From: PWQG01 sp050486205
GTDB taxonomy: Bacteria; Pseudomonadota; Gammaproteobacteria; Pseudomonadales; Pseudohongiellaceae
Length of the DNA: 64,000 nt
Direction: 5' to 3'
Assembly: GCA_050486205.1 (NCBI GenBank)
Contig: JBJHCW010000009.1
Coordinates: 1 to 64,000 of the forward strand
Numbering within the stretch: the first letter of the stretch is position 1; every line of letters begins with the position of its first letter. The notes under the pieces were generated by a model, which did no database searches, was not told the origin of the DNA, and worked only from the letters and a program-made list of their open reading frames with translations. Positions 7,918-17,253 of the stretch are shown here, piece after piece. Both the position numbers and the translations under genes were made by a program.

Positions 7918-9213
7918 TCAGTCTGCCTCAGGGTCTCTGCGGTGTTCCTTGATATGGACGTCGCGCTGTGGGTACGGAATTGTGATGGCAGCCTGCTTGA
8001 AAGCACGCCAGATGGCCAGATTGATCTCGGAGCGAACATTTCCAAAACCGGCCTCCGGATCAGCAACCCAGACCCTGAGCTGCAGTTCAATGCCATCGTC
8101 GCCGAATTCCATCAGCCGGCAGGTGGGCTCGGGATCATTCAGGACCCGAGGTGATGCGTGTGCGCACTCGAGCATCAGCTTCATTGCCTCTTCGGGGTCA
8201 TCGTCGTAGCTGATCTGGACGGGTACTGCCACGCGCACATTGCGATCGGAGTAACTCCAGTTGATCACCTCGGACGTGATCAGGTTTTCGTTGGGTATCA
8301 ATGTGTCCACCCCTTCCCTGTTTCTGACCACCACATAACGTGCATTGAGTTTTTCCACCCAGCCGAACTTGTCACCGACAGTGATCACGTCACCGGGCTT
8401 GATGGAACGATCCAGTACCAGAATGAAGCCACTGATAAAATTCGAGGCAATACGCTGCAGGCCAAAGCCCAGGCCAACACCCAGCGCACCACCAAATATG
8501 GCCAGTGAATTGAGATTGATGCCCACCGCATTCAATGCCAGCAGAAAGGCCAGGGAAATAAGCAGGAATTTGCTGAACTTGTTGATGCCGACCCGCATGG
8601 CTGGCGAGATATAGGCGGATTTGGAGATCTGGCGGTTGATCATCTCTGACAGCCAGAGGGCCAGGGTGAACGCAACACCCACCAGAATCATCAGATTGAT
8701 GCTGTCCAGCAGCGAGACGCGCGTCTCTCCCATCTGGAAGGCCATGCCATCCAGCACAGCCAACACCGCTGGCAACCAACCCATCAGGTGCAGTATGACA
8801 ACGACCCATATCATCAGTGCAAGGACATTCTCCGAGGATTTCAACAGCGGGTTGGCGGTGAAGGCCTTGCGCAGGACGTAGATGCTGAAACGCACCAGAG
8901 CCAACGCCAGCAGCACCGGAACCGCCACATGCAGCAACTGTGACGGCAAGGCGTAGTAGTCAAAAATGGCACGTGCCGGCAGCACCAGGGCCAGCATGGA
9001 AAGTGGCCACAACAGGCGCTGGGCGCTGCGGATGGCAATGTGCCGGAAGCCGGCACTGCTGATATTACCGGCCTCCAGCAGAGCCTGCAGTCGTCGGTTG
9101 ACCAGCGCGCTGATGACAAAAGCCGCCGCCAGCAGCAGAAGCTGCCACCAGAAAACAGGTGCTGCGAGCTCGGACATCCACTGTTCAGCGAGCGCCACCA
9201 GAGTATCCATCAT
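7918..9213 (-). CDS. MscS-family mechanosensitive ion channel
   Basis: A 431-residue inner-membrane channel that opens under membrane tension, protecting against hypo-osmotic shock. At least four hydrophobic helices precede the MscS core. The Gly/Ala-rich pore helix reads GGALGVGLGFGLQRIASNF, followed by the beta domain (IKPGDVITVGDKFGWVEKLNARYVVVRNREG, seen as consecutive parts) and NENLITSEVINWSYSD. Longer than E. coli MscS (286), so it carries extra N-terminal helices as in YnaI/YbdG-type members. ATG 9213 has GGGAGATC about 10 bases upstream. It leads a two-gene unit with the DNA glycosylase. Confidence 0.92.
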   Translation of the reverse strand: MMDTLVALAEQWMSELAAPVFWWQLLLLAAAFVISALVNRRLQALLEAGNISSAGFRHIAIRSAQRLLWPLSMLALVLPARAIFDYYALPSQLLHVAVPVLLALALVRFSIYVLRKAFTANPLLKSSENVLALMIWVVVILHLMGWLPAVLAVLDGMAFQMGETRVSLLDSINLMILVGVAFTLALWLSEMINRQISKSAYISPAMRVGINKFSKFLLISLAFLLALNAVGINLNSLAIFGGALGVGLGFGLQRIASNFISGFILVLDRSIKPGDVITVGDKFGWVEKLNARYVVVRNREGVDTLIPNENLITSEVINWSYSDRNVRVAVPVQISYDDDPEEAMKLMLECAHASPRVLNDPEPTCRLMEFGDDGIELQLRVWVADPEAGFGNVRSEINLAIWRAFKQAAITIPYPQRDVHIKEHRRDPEAD

Positions 9214-9355
9214 TGTACGGTGATCTCCCGGCCATCCTGTACGCCAAAAGACTATTTAGGCATAATTCCCTGTATTGACACAACCACTGCCCGACCGCAC
9301 AGGACGCCCAGCCGGCATGAAATGTCCCAGGCCGCTGTTTGACACTCTGGAGACG

Positions 9356-10513
9356 ATGCCCAACCCGTTCAGGGAGCCGGCACAGTCGCTGGAGCCCATC
9401 ACAGAGTCCCCGCTTCCCGGTGCGCTTGAGGATTACCGGCGAGCCTGCGAATTTCTCTACAGCTACCGGGGCAGCCCCGATACGTTCAGCACCTATCGTC
9501 GTGAGCTGGAGCATTTCATTCAATGGAGCTGGCTGGTCGCTGACAAGACACTGCCGCAGATCCAGCGCGAGGACATCGAGGCATACGTGGCGTTTGCCCG
9601 GCAGCCACCGAAGACCTGGATCGGGACCAAGAACGTGGCGCGGTTTGTGGACCTGGGTGGTGAGCGCAAGGCCAATGCCGAGTGGCGCCCCTACGTCAGC
9701 GCAGGTGAGGAGTATGTACTGTCGCAGTCAGCGTTGCAGTCCTGCTTCAGTGTGCTCAGCAGTTTCTACAACTTTCTGATCCAGGAGAACCATGCGGCTG
9801 CCAACCCGGTTTCCCAGATCCGGCAAAAAGGCAAGTTCATCCGCAAACATCAGGGATCGGCGCCAATCCGGCGACTTTCGCCGCTGCAATGGGATTTTGT
9901 CATCGAGACCGCCGAGCGCATGGCGCAGGAGGATCCCCAACGACATGAGCGCACATTGTTTGTCATGAATGCCCTGTTTGCCATGTACCTGCGTATATCC
10001 GAACTGGTGGAAAGTGACAGGTGGGCACCCATGATGGGTCACTTTGAGCAGGACATCGAAGGCAACTGGTGGTTCACCACCGTGGGCAAGGGAAACAAGC
10101 AGCGGGAGATATCGGTATCCGATGCCATGCTGGAGGCGCTCAAGCGCTACAGGCGCTCGCGCGGTCTGACGGCGCTGCCGGCGCCGGGTGACACCTCGCC
10201 ACTGATTCACAAGACCAGGGGACGCGGCGGCATCACCAGTACGCGGCAAATTCGTGGCATTGTGCAACAATGTTTCGATCGGGCGCAAGAAACCATGCGT
10301 GCGGACGGTTTTGTAGAGGAAGCTGAGCGCCTGTCAGCGGCAACCGTGCATTGGCTGCGGCATACGGGCATTTCCGAGGATGTCAGACACCGGCCCAGGG
10401 AACATGTCAGGGATGATGCCGGACACGGCTCCAGTGCAATTACCGACCGATATATTGATGTTGAGCGCACCGAGCGCCACGCAAGTGCCAGAAACAAGCG
10501 CATACGAGGCTGA
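9356..10513 (+). CDS. Tyrosine recombinase/integrase (XerC/D-like fold)
   Basis: A site-specific recombinase of about 385 residues. An N-terminal SAM-like DNA-binding domain (YRRACEFLYSYRGSPDTFSTYRR region) is followed by the catalytic domain: Arg in MYLRISELVE, Lys in VGKGNKQREI, HWLRH (His and Arg), the second His in DAGHGSSAITDRY and the nucleophilic Tyr in DRYID. All catalytic residues are present, so it is probably active. Starts at 9275 (TTG), 9317 and 9356 are possible; 9356 is chosen because MPNPF resembles the usual beginning, but this is weak. No att repeats or phage genes are adjacent, so it stands alone between mscS and prc. Confidence 0.85.
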   Translation: MPNPFREPAQSLEPITESPLPGALEDYRRACEFLYSYRGSPDTFSTYRRELEHFIQWSWLVADKTLPQIQREDIEAYVAFARQPPKTWIGTKNVARFVDLGGERKANAEWRPYVSAGEEYVLSQSALQSCFSVLSSFYNFLIQENHAAANPVSQIRQKGKFIRKHQGSAPIRRLSPLQWDFVIETAERMAQEDPQRHERTLFVMNALFAMYLRISELVESDRWAPMMGHFEQDIEGNWWFTTVGKGNKQREISVSDAMLEALKRYRRSRGLTALPAPGDTSPLIHKTRGRGGITSTRQIRGIVQQCFDRAQETMRADGFVEEAERLSAATVHWLRHTGISEDVRHRPREHVRDDAGHGSSAITDRYIDVERTERHASARNKRIRG

Positions 10514-10616
10514 TTCACGATGTGCTGCCTTGACATCATTGAGCCAAAGTAATATCAAGGAGGATAGGAAAGTAGTAATTCCGACAACGATTTATGTTAT
10601 GACTTAGTGGGGCGAT

Positions 10617-12836
10617 ATGAGCAGATCTGTACGAGAATTTCTCCGGCACAAGACTCTCTCCGGAACCTGTCTGGGCATCGGTATGGCGCTGATGCTGGCA
10701 TTGACTCCGGTGCAGGCAATGGACGCCGAGGAGGGCCTGCCGGATGTGCTGGATATCAACGAGCTTTACACACCACTGGCCTCCGAGCCGGTTTATGGCG
10801 ACACTGCCATTGCCCTGCTGCGCGAGCTGGAAACCAAGCACTACTCCAATGTTGTGTTCGACGAGCGTTTCTCGGCTCGCGCATTCGACAACTTCATCAA
10901 GGCACTGGATGGCTCACGGCTGTACCTGCTTGAGGAAGACGTGGAGCAGTTCAGGCCGTACCGTGACACCCTGCACACGAGCCTGCGCGGCGGTAATCTT
11001 GATGTTGGCTACGATATCTACAATGTCTACGTACAGCGGGTGATGAACCGGCTGATCTGGGCCATTGAGTATGTCGAGAATGATCTGCAGGATATCGATT
11101 TCACTGTGGACGAATATCTGGAACTTGATCGCGAGGACGCACCCTGGGCGCGCAGCCAGAGTGAGCTTGATGAGCTCTGGCGCCTCAGGGTCAAGAACAG
11201 TGCCCTGAGTCTTCGATTGACAGGTATGGAAATGGACCTGGTTCAGGAGCGACTGGATCGCCGGTATCGAAACCAGCTGAACCAGGTGGCCAGAACCAAC
11301 AGCAGGGATGTATTCCAGGCGTATCTGTCGACTGTGGCCAAGACAGTGGATCCGCATACGAACTACTTCTCGCCCCGCGATTCGGAAAATTTCAACATGG
11401 GCCTGCGTGGTTCCCTCCAGGGTATTGGTGCCCAGTTGACCTCCGAGGATGAATTCACCAAGGTGGCAGAGTTGATCACGGGTGGCCCGGCCGAGCGTGG
11501 CGGTGAGCTGCGTGCCGGCGACCGGATCATCGGTATTGCCCAGGGTGAGGAAGGCGAAATGCAGGATGTGATTGGCCTGCGCCTGGATGATGTGGTTGAT
11601 CAGATTCGTGGCGAGAAAGGCAGCATTGTGCGCCTGAATGTGATTCCTGCTGATGCAACCGGTGAGTCCGATGCCCGCGAAATTGTGATCGTGCGTGATA
11701 CGGTGGAACTGTCCGAGCAGTTCGCCCGATCCGATATCATTGATATTGAAATGGATGATTCCAGTTATCGCGTGGGTGTCATCACCCTGCCCTCGTTCTA
11801 TTTCGATTTTGAAGCGGCATCTGCGGGTCTGCCAAACTATCGCAGCTCGGTGCGCGATGTGAAAGGCCTGCTTGAGGAGCTGAAACACGAAGACGTTGAG
11901 GCTGTGGTCATCGACCTGCGCTACAACGGTGGTGGTTCGCTCAACGAGGCAAACGAACTGGTTGGCCTGTTTATTGAAGGCGGGCCAACGGTGCAGATCC
12001 GTTATTCGGGTCAACGCAACGGTTTTGTCCGCTCCTACGGGGACAGCAACCCGGAAGTGACCTACGACGGCCCGCTGGCCGTGCTGGTCAACCGTGCCAG
12101 TGCGTCGGCATCAGAGATCTTTGCCGGTGCCATCCAGGACTATCAGCGTGGCGTGGTGCTGGGTGGTCAGACGTTCGGTAAAGGTACCGTTCAGGAAATC
12201 ATTCCGATGGACTATGGTCAGGTGAAACTCACCCGTTCCAAGTTCTATCGTATCTCCGGTGCCAGCACACAACACCGTGGTGTGTTGCCGGATATCCATT
12301 TCCCGGATCGTTACCAGGCCATCGAAACCATGGGCGAAAGCAATCTTGATGGTGCCCTGCCCTGGGACACAGTGCGCCCGGTTGAGTATCGGACCTACTT
12401 CCCGATGCGGCAGATCATGCCCGAGCTGCAGGCGCGTCATGAGGCGCGTGTCTCCGAAGACCCTGATTTCATCTACCTCAACAGTGCGGTGGACCGAATG
12501 AAGGAAGCCCGTCAGCGAACCAGTATTCCGCTGAATGAGGATACCCTGCGGGAACAGCGTGAGGCTGATCGACGTGCCGCGTTTGACGCCAACAACCTGC
12601 GTCGCATGATGAAGGGGCAACCGCTGGAAGTCTGGAAAGACGATGACGACGAGGATGATGCACTGGAGGACAGCACCATTGCCATGCTTGAGCGTGAAGA
12701 AGAACTTGAGGATGAACAGGAAATTGACCCTCTGCTGCTGGAAAGCGGCCATATTCTGGTGGATATGGCACGGCTCCTGGGGCGGCCGATGACAGCCAGT
12801 CACAATTTCCAGCCCTTGCGCACCGAAAGCCTGTAA
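10617..12836 (+). CDS. prc: Tail-specific (carboxy-terminal processing) protease Prc
   Basis: A periplasmic S41 serine protease of 739 residues that degrades proteins by their C-terminal tails and controls peptidoglycan hydrolases. It has a signal peptide (LGIGMALMLALTPVQA), an N-terminal helical domain, a PDZ domain (from about residue 255, LRGSLQGIGAQL), and the catalytic Ser-Lys dyad: Ser499 in NRASASASEIF and Lys522 in TFGKGTVQ. The C-terminal Prc domain includes an acidic stretch (KDDDDEDDALED). Length is slightly above E. coli Prc (682). ATG 10617 is preceded by GGGGCG. A perfect stem-loop terminator follows 40 bases downstream. Confidence 0.95.
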   Translation: MSRSVREFLRHKTLSGTCLGIGMALMLALTPVQAMDAEEGLPDVLDINELYTPLASEPVYGDTAIALLRELETKHYSNVVFDERFSARAFDNFIKALDGSRLYLLEEDVEQFRPYRDTLHTSLRGGNLDVGYDIYNVYVQRVMNRLIWAIEYVENDLQDIDFTVDEYLELDREDAPWARSQSELDELWRLRVKNSALSLRLTGMEMDLVQERLDRRYRNQLNQVARTNSRDVFQAYLSTVAKTVDPHTNYFSPRDSENFNMGLRGSLQGIGAQLTSEDEFTKVAELITGGPAERGGELRAGDRIIGIAQGEEGEMQDVIGLRLDDVVDQIRGEKGSIVRLNVIPADATGESDAREIVIVRDTVELSEQFARSDIIDIEMDDSSYRVGVITLPSFYFDFEAASAGLPNYRSSVRDVKGLLEELKHEDVEAVVIDLRYNGGGSLNEANELVGLFIEGGPTVQIRYSGQRNGFVRSYGDSNPEVTYDGPLAVLVNRASASASEIFAGAIQDYQRGVVLGGQTFGKGTVQEIIPMDYGQVKLTRSKFYRISGASTQHRGVLPDIHFPDRYQAIETMGESNLDGALPWDTVRPVEYRTYFPMRQIMPELQARHEARVSEDPDFIYLNSAVDRMKEARQRTSIPLNEDTLREQREADRRAAFDANNLRRMMKGQPLEVWKDDDDEDDALEDSTIAMLEREEELEDEQEIDPLLLESGHILVDMARLLGRPMTASHNFQPLRTESL

Positions 12837-12875
12837 GGCATTTTCATCCTGCCGCCCCGCTCATCCGGGAGGGGC

Positions 12876-12914
12876 ACACAAAAAAGCCGGGACTGATTCC
12901 CGGCTTTTTTGTGT
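12876..12914. terminator. Bidirectional intrinsic terminator between prc and the DUF5916 gene
   Basis: A perfect inverted repeat with 17-base arms (ACACAAAAAAGCCGGGA and its complement) and a 5-base loop CTGAT. GC-rich centre and A/T runs on both sides make it work in both directions, serving the two convergent genes. Confidence 0.95.
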
Positions 12915-12969
12915 CTGGTGCTTGCACGTTGCACGCACTGTACTGCGCGACGGGATCAGTGCCCAGCAA

Positions 12970-15414
12970 TCAGGTACCGAAGCGGTACCGCAGTTGCACT
13001 ACCAATTGGCTGACCAGAGGATCTCTCCAGGAATCACTGAACTGATCATTAAAATCCAGTAGTTCGCGTCGACGGTTGTCGTTTTTGGTGTAGACAATGA
13101 ACAGGTCGGACAGCGGCGCAATCTGCCAGCGGTAGCGCAGCTGGAAGTTCAGTTGCGACAGGGCAAAATCGTCCGGCGTAACATTGGGTTTTTCAACCTG
13201 GATCAGATCCCGGTTGCGTGTTGGTGCATCGGCCGGCAGGTGATAGAACCTGTCCTCTATTGCGCGTATACCCACCCACTGAAGCGCTGCCGTGAATTGC
13301 TGGTTGGCGGTGAGATAGTACTCGGTTCGCAGATCCGTACGCCACTGTGTGGAGTCAAAGGCGGTGAACTCCTGGCCACGTTGATGCAGCAGCCAGCCGT
13401 CGCGATCCTCGTAGGATACTTCGGCAGCGACGTTGAAATTGTCTACAGGGCGCCAGGTCACACCGGTATTGTAGCGATGGCTTCGTCCACCGGCGAATTC
13501 ACCAGACGCGTTGTAACCCACTTCCACACTGACGCGGCGCGCTGTATTGGTTGTGTAGGAAATATTGTAGTTGGTGCGCTCGGCCACCGCAAAAGTGCCA
13601 TTACCGAAACTGTTGAGATCGTCATAACGCTTGGGAAAGTACTGAATGCCGGCGTTGATGCGATCCAGGTTGTTCAGCGTGACTGTTGTACTGACAACCG
13701 GCAAGGCATTGTTGGTGCGATCTCCATCCAGGTTCTCTTCATAGCGGATAAACGGGTTCACCCGTATGTCACGCACCAGATCCAGGTCAGTCTTGATCCA
13801 CTCAAAACGGTACCAGATCTCCCACACATTGTTGCGCTCCTGGAATCCGAACGCGTTCACGTCAATACTGTCGTCCAGATAGGTCAGATTCACAGTGTGG
13901 CGGAAACCCTGGCGTGGCCGGTAGACAACATCAGCATAGGCGCCATAACCGGTGCCAACATCCTGATTGTCCGAGGTGACCAGTTGACCGTCTATGTTCC
14001 AGCGGCCGCTGGTGGTCAGATAGTGGAAATCCACGGCATGCGCCCGTGCGTCAACATCCGGATGATTGACACGTGTGCCAAGATATCCCAGGCCGCGATA
14101 GGTGGCATTATGACTGTCTTCATACAGCACGCGCACGGCAGCAAAGTCTCTGCCATCGGCAGTCACACGCTGGCCACCAACGCGGTAGTCGGTATCATCT
14201 TCCATGGCGCCAAGCACACCGTAGCGGATGTTGCCGCTCTGGCCTGTGGCTTTCAAGGCACCCATCAGATCAGCGTTCTCGATACGTTGCCTGGCATCAA
14301 GTCCCTGCCCCGGCGGCAGGTCCGGTCGCGGGGGACGCCCGCCGATTCGTCGCGTGTTGATCAGGGAGAAGCGTTTACCGCTGGCGCCGGTAGCGCGCGG
14401 CGTGGCATTGAACACTTCCTGGCCTTCCTGGAAAAACAGACGGTTTTCGGGGAAAAAAGTTTCACTGGCTGTCAGGTTCACGACCACGTTGTCTGACTGG
14501 GCTGAGCCGAAGTCGGGGTTCAGGGTTGCGGTGAGCTGGAAGTTACTCGATGGGCGCCAGAATACATCCACACCTGTGCGTGTTTCCACATCACTGGCAA
14601 CTTCGTCATAGGTGGTGGAAACATAAGGGAACAGGCTCCACTGCTGTCTTGGGTCAACACCTTCCATCTGCAGTAGCGGAAAATTGCTCAGGAAGATGGG
14701 GTCGGACTTGGCTATGGCCGGCCAGGCCCAGTTCTGATTCATGTGGGCGACAATACGCTCGGCGTAGAAACCGATATGACGTCTGCCTTCTCGGCTTGGC
14801 ATGGACAGCTGACCCCAGGGAATGAGGAACTCGGCTGACCAGCCTGTATCGGTCTGGGCGGTGGCCCCATACCAGGCGCCGTCCCATTCGCTGCTGTACT
14901 GGCGTTCAGGCAGAATGGTACCGTCAAGTTGGTTGTCACCCAGGGCCAGACTCATCCAATAGCCGTACTGGCCTTCTCCGGAACTGTCCAGTGTGATGGA
15001 TATGCGATCGCGGTTGACATTGCGGTTGTCGCGCCCGGTTATGCGTCGTACCAGCGTTTCTGCCGGTTGCTCCATATCCACTGCGATATACAGACCACGA
15101 TCTGTGTAGAACAGCCGGATCTCGGTGTTGTACGGCGCTTCGGCCAAAGTTTCCGGCTCAACAATGCCCATACCGCTGATGGGCGGAATCTGCTGCCAGA
15201 TCGCCTCATCAATACGACCATCCAGTGTGATGTCCACCATGCTCTCGTTCAGCCGCATGATGGGTATCACGGTGTCGCGGCCGGCATAAAGGGCCAGCTC
15301 AGGCGCTGCCAGCAGTGCCAGATCGGCATCCGGCTGAGCGTGTGTCTGGAATGTGGCGGCGCTGATGGAAAGACTCAGCAAGGCCCCGGCTGATAGTCGG
15401 TACTTGAATTTCAA
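12970..15414 (-). CDS. DUF5916 outer-membrane protein with CBM9-like N-terminal domain (copy 1)
   Basis: An exported protein of about 814 residues. Signal peptide YRLSAGALLSLSISAATF...HAQ, then a carbohydrate-binding-module-9-like beta domain (LDGRIDEAIWQQIPP, TEIRLFYTDRGLYIAVDM, DRISITLDSSGEGQ), then a large DUF5916 region rich in alternating beta strands (FFPENRLFFQEGQEVF; many Tyr/Trp/Arg), most likely an outer-membrane barrel. The start is TTG 15414 with GGGAGT upstream; the frame extends beyond but without a signal peptide at the start. DUF5916 function is not established. A paralogue lies at 35737-37965. Confidence 0.82.
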   Translation of the reverse strand: MKFKYRLSAGALLSLSISAATFQTHAQPDADLALLAAPELALYAGRDTVIPIMRLNESMVDITLDGRIDEAIWQQIPPISGMGIVEPETLAEAPYNTEIRLFYTDRGLYIAVDMEQPAETLVRRITGRDNRNVNRDRISITLDSSGEGQYGYWMSLALGDNQLDGTILPERQYSSEWDGAWYGATAQTDTGWSAEFLIPWGQLSMPSREGRRHIGFYAERIVAHMNQNWAWPAIAKSDPIFLSNFPLLQMEGVDPRQQWSLFPYVSTTYDEVASDVETRTGVDVFWRPSSNFQLTATLNPDFGSAQSDNVVVNLTASETFFPENRLFFQEGQEVFNATPRATGASGKRFSLINTRRIGGRPPRPDLPPGQGLDARQRIENADLMGALKATGQSGNIRYGVLGAMEDDTDYRVGGQRVTADGRDFAAVRVLYEDSHNATYRGLGYLGTRVNHPDVDARAHAVDFHYLTTSGRWNIDGQLVTSDNQDVGTGYGAYADVVYRPRQGFRHTVNLTYLDDSIDVNAFGFQERNNVWEIWYRFEWIKTDLDLVRDIRVNPFIRYEENLDGDRTNNALPVVSTTVTLNNLDRINAGIQYFPKRYDDLNSFGNGTFAVAERTNYNISYTTNTARRVSVEVGYNASGEFAGGRSHRYNTGVTWRPVDNFNVAAEVSYEDRDGWLLHQRGQEFTAFDSTQWRTDLRTEYYLTANQQFTAALQWVGIRAIEDRFYHLPADAPTRNRDLIQVEKPNVTPDDFALSQLNFQLRYRWQIAPLSDLFIVYTKNDNRRRELLDFNDQFSDSWRDPLVSQLVVQLRYRFGT

Positions 15415-15536
15415 AATGACTCCCGGATTCGTATTGTTACTTGATTGTTCTTGGTATGTGGATTTGACTGCGGGTGGGGCCGAGTCGGTGCGGTGCTTGG
15501 CACGCGGTAGTTTAAACGTTTGGATGCAGCAGAGGT

Positions 15537-16958
15537 TTACGAAAGTGTGACAGAGTGCCACTGGACGATGGAGTTGGCATAATAGGCCAGCAGTCTGTCC
15601 CCGTCAGGGGCAATCCGCCAGACGTCGTCCTCTTCCAGAAGTATCTGCCTGTGCCTGAGGTTGGCCAGCGCTGCGGCGATGGTGGTCTGGCGCGGTTTCT
15701 GTTCTTCGGTCATGGGAGCGCCCTGGCTGATCATGCTGTCTATAAGCTGGTCACAACGTGCAACAATGTCTATTGAGCGCAACGGTTCGCCGTCAGACTG
15801 TACAAACACTGTTGCCACCAGGGGTACCGGCAGAATGGGAATCACGTGTCCGATGGCAGTCATCAGGTCGGCGGCCAGTGTTTTTACAGCGGCTATGCGC
15901 TGACGCTGGTCCATCTGACGGAAGATCAGTTCCTTGCCAGCGCAGTAGTCGCGCATGTTGATCGGGATGCCAAAATTGACGCCGGCGTAACCGTAGCGTT
16001 GCCAGCGGTCCCGCGAACTGGAAAACAGGTTACGGGACAGGAACTTCAGTCCCTGCCGTGTGGCATGGCCCAGACCCGCGCGCCGGCTCCTGTCATCCCA
16101 GTCGATCAGATTGCGATCCTCAATCACCCGATCATAGTTGATGCCTACCGGAATATAGGTGATGTTGCGATCGGTGCGGTAATCATAGTTGCGCAGCATA
16201 TAGTCCAGGAACCCGATGCGTGGTTCGGCCAGATTGCCATCGCGGCTCAGCCCACCTTCCAGGTAGACAGCCTGACACACACCCGACTGGGTGGCCATGT
16301 CCACATAACGTCCGAGGACCTTGCGATACAGCACGTTCTGGGAGCCGCGTCGCACGAAGAACGCACCCATGGCCCTTATCAGTGATTCCAGCGGAAACAC
16401 CCGGGCCCATTCCCCAACCGCGTAGGACAATGTCACCTGTTCGGCCGCCAGGTAACAGATCAGCACATAATCCATATTGCTGCGGTGGTTCATCACAAAC
16501 ACCACAGTGGAATCACGATCCAGTGCCTGCAGTTCCTGCTCATCGGCTGCAGCCACTCTTATCCGGTAGAAAAAACGCGAGATGCGTTTGGCTATCCAGT
16601 ACCCTACCTGATAATAGACATAGGCGTTGAAGGACGGGACTATCTCGCGGGCATAACGTTTGACCTCGTGCTGCAGGGCTTCGCGGGGCGTGCCGGTCTC
16701 GTGTGCCTGCTGCTCGATCAGTGCCAGCACTTCGGGGTCAAACATCAGTCGTTCGATCAGCACCTGGCGTTTGGTTTGCTGGAACGGTTTGATGGTAATG
16801 CTCAGGCTTTTGTTCAGTCGGTCAACGGCACGGCTCAGGCGCCGTCGAACGAACCAGCGCACACCCGGCAGCAGAACGCTGACAATGATCGCATAGGTGC
16901 TTGCCACAACCAGCAGGCTGTAGACCCATGTCGGGATGGTGGTTTCAGCGCTGAACAT
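15537..16958 (-). CDS. PlsB-like glycerol-3-phosphate/1-acyl-glycerol-3-phosphate acyltransferase
   Basis: A membrane-associated acyltransferase of 473 residues acting in phospholipid synthesis. An N-terminal helix (WVYSLLVVASTYAIIVSVLL) anchors it. The four acyltransferase blocks are visible: NHRSNMD at 157-163 (H-X4-D), FFVRRGS at 200-206, YLEGGLSRDG at 232-241, and YIPVGINYDRV at 268-278. This pattern is PlsB-type (block IV with Pro), but at 473 residues it is shorter than E. coli PlsB (about 800), so it may be a second, specialised enzyme. It is followed on the same strand, after a gap, by the DUF5916 gene. Confidence 0.85.
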   Translation of the reverse strand: MFSAETTIPTWVYSLLVVASTYAIIVSVLLPGVRWFVRRRLSRAVDRLNKSLSITIKPFQQTKRQVLIERLMFDPEVLALIEQQAHETGTPREALQHEVKRYAREIVPSFNAYVYYQVGYWIAKRISRFFYRIRVAAADEQELQALDRDSTVVFVMNHRSNMDYVLICYLAAEQVTLSYAVGEWARVFPLESLIRAMGAFFVRRGSQNVLYRKVLGRYVDMATQSGVCQAVYLEGGLSRDGNLAEPRIGFLDYMLRNYDYRTDRNITYIPVGINYDRVIEDRNLIDWDDRSRRAGLGHATRQGLKFLSRNLFSSSRDRWQRYGYAGVNFGIPINMRDYCAGKELIFRQMDQRQRIAAVKTLAADLMTAIGHVIPILPVPLVATVFVQSDGEPLRSIDIVARCDQLIDSMISQGAPMTEEQKPRQTTIAAALANLRHRQILLEEDDVWRIAPDGDRLLAYYANSIVQWHSVTLS

Positions 16959-16977
16959 TCAGGCCTCGTGGCAGGCG

Positions 16978-17202
16978 TCAGACGCTTGTGTCTTTTTTGG
17001 CAAAATAACGCTTGCTGATGGCGTCAACAAACTTTCGCAAAGCCACAAAACGTATGACATAGGCGATCACCAGGCCCCAGACAATGGCAAAAAACATGCT
17101 CACGCCAAGCCGGAACATGAGGGCGGTGAAAAAAGCTGTCAGGATGGCCGTGCCGATCTCGGTGGCCTGTGCCTGCATGCGACTCTTTTCATTGTTGTTC
17201 AT
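16978..17202 (-). CDS. Small two-helix membrane protein
   Basis: A 74-residue protein with a charged, Gln-rich N-terminus (MNNNEKSRMQAQATEIG) and two hydrophobic segments (TAILTAFFTALMF, FFAIVWGLVIAYVI), ending in a basic tail (SKRYFAKK). ATG 17202 has GGGAGAG 8 bases upstream. It sits between srkA (51 bases upstream) and the acyltransferase (20 bases downstream) on the same strand, so a three-gene transcript is likely. No family recognised; the product is probably an inner-membrane protein. Confidence 0.7.
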   Translation of the reverse strand: MNNNEKSRMQAQATEIGTAILTAFFTALMFRLGVSMFFAIVWGLVIAYVIRFVALRKFVDAISKRYFAKKDTSV

Positions 17203-17253
17203 GCTGAAGCTCTCCCTGTGACGGTGGTTTTCCAGACGTTGCCGTTGCATGAA

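Noticed and set aside
10530..10555. prc promoter TTGACA ... TAATAT
   Set aside because: The hexamers are good but only 14 bases apart, too close for sigma-70; not listed as a feature.
10914..12014. Long antisense frames inside prc, the DUF5916 gene (13153-14496) and the molybdenum subunit gene (23561-24574)
   Set aside because: All lie opposite strongly conserved coding sequence, have no ribosome sites and no recognisable motifs; they follow from the GC-rich codon pattern.
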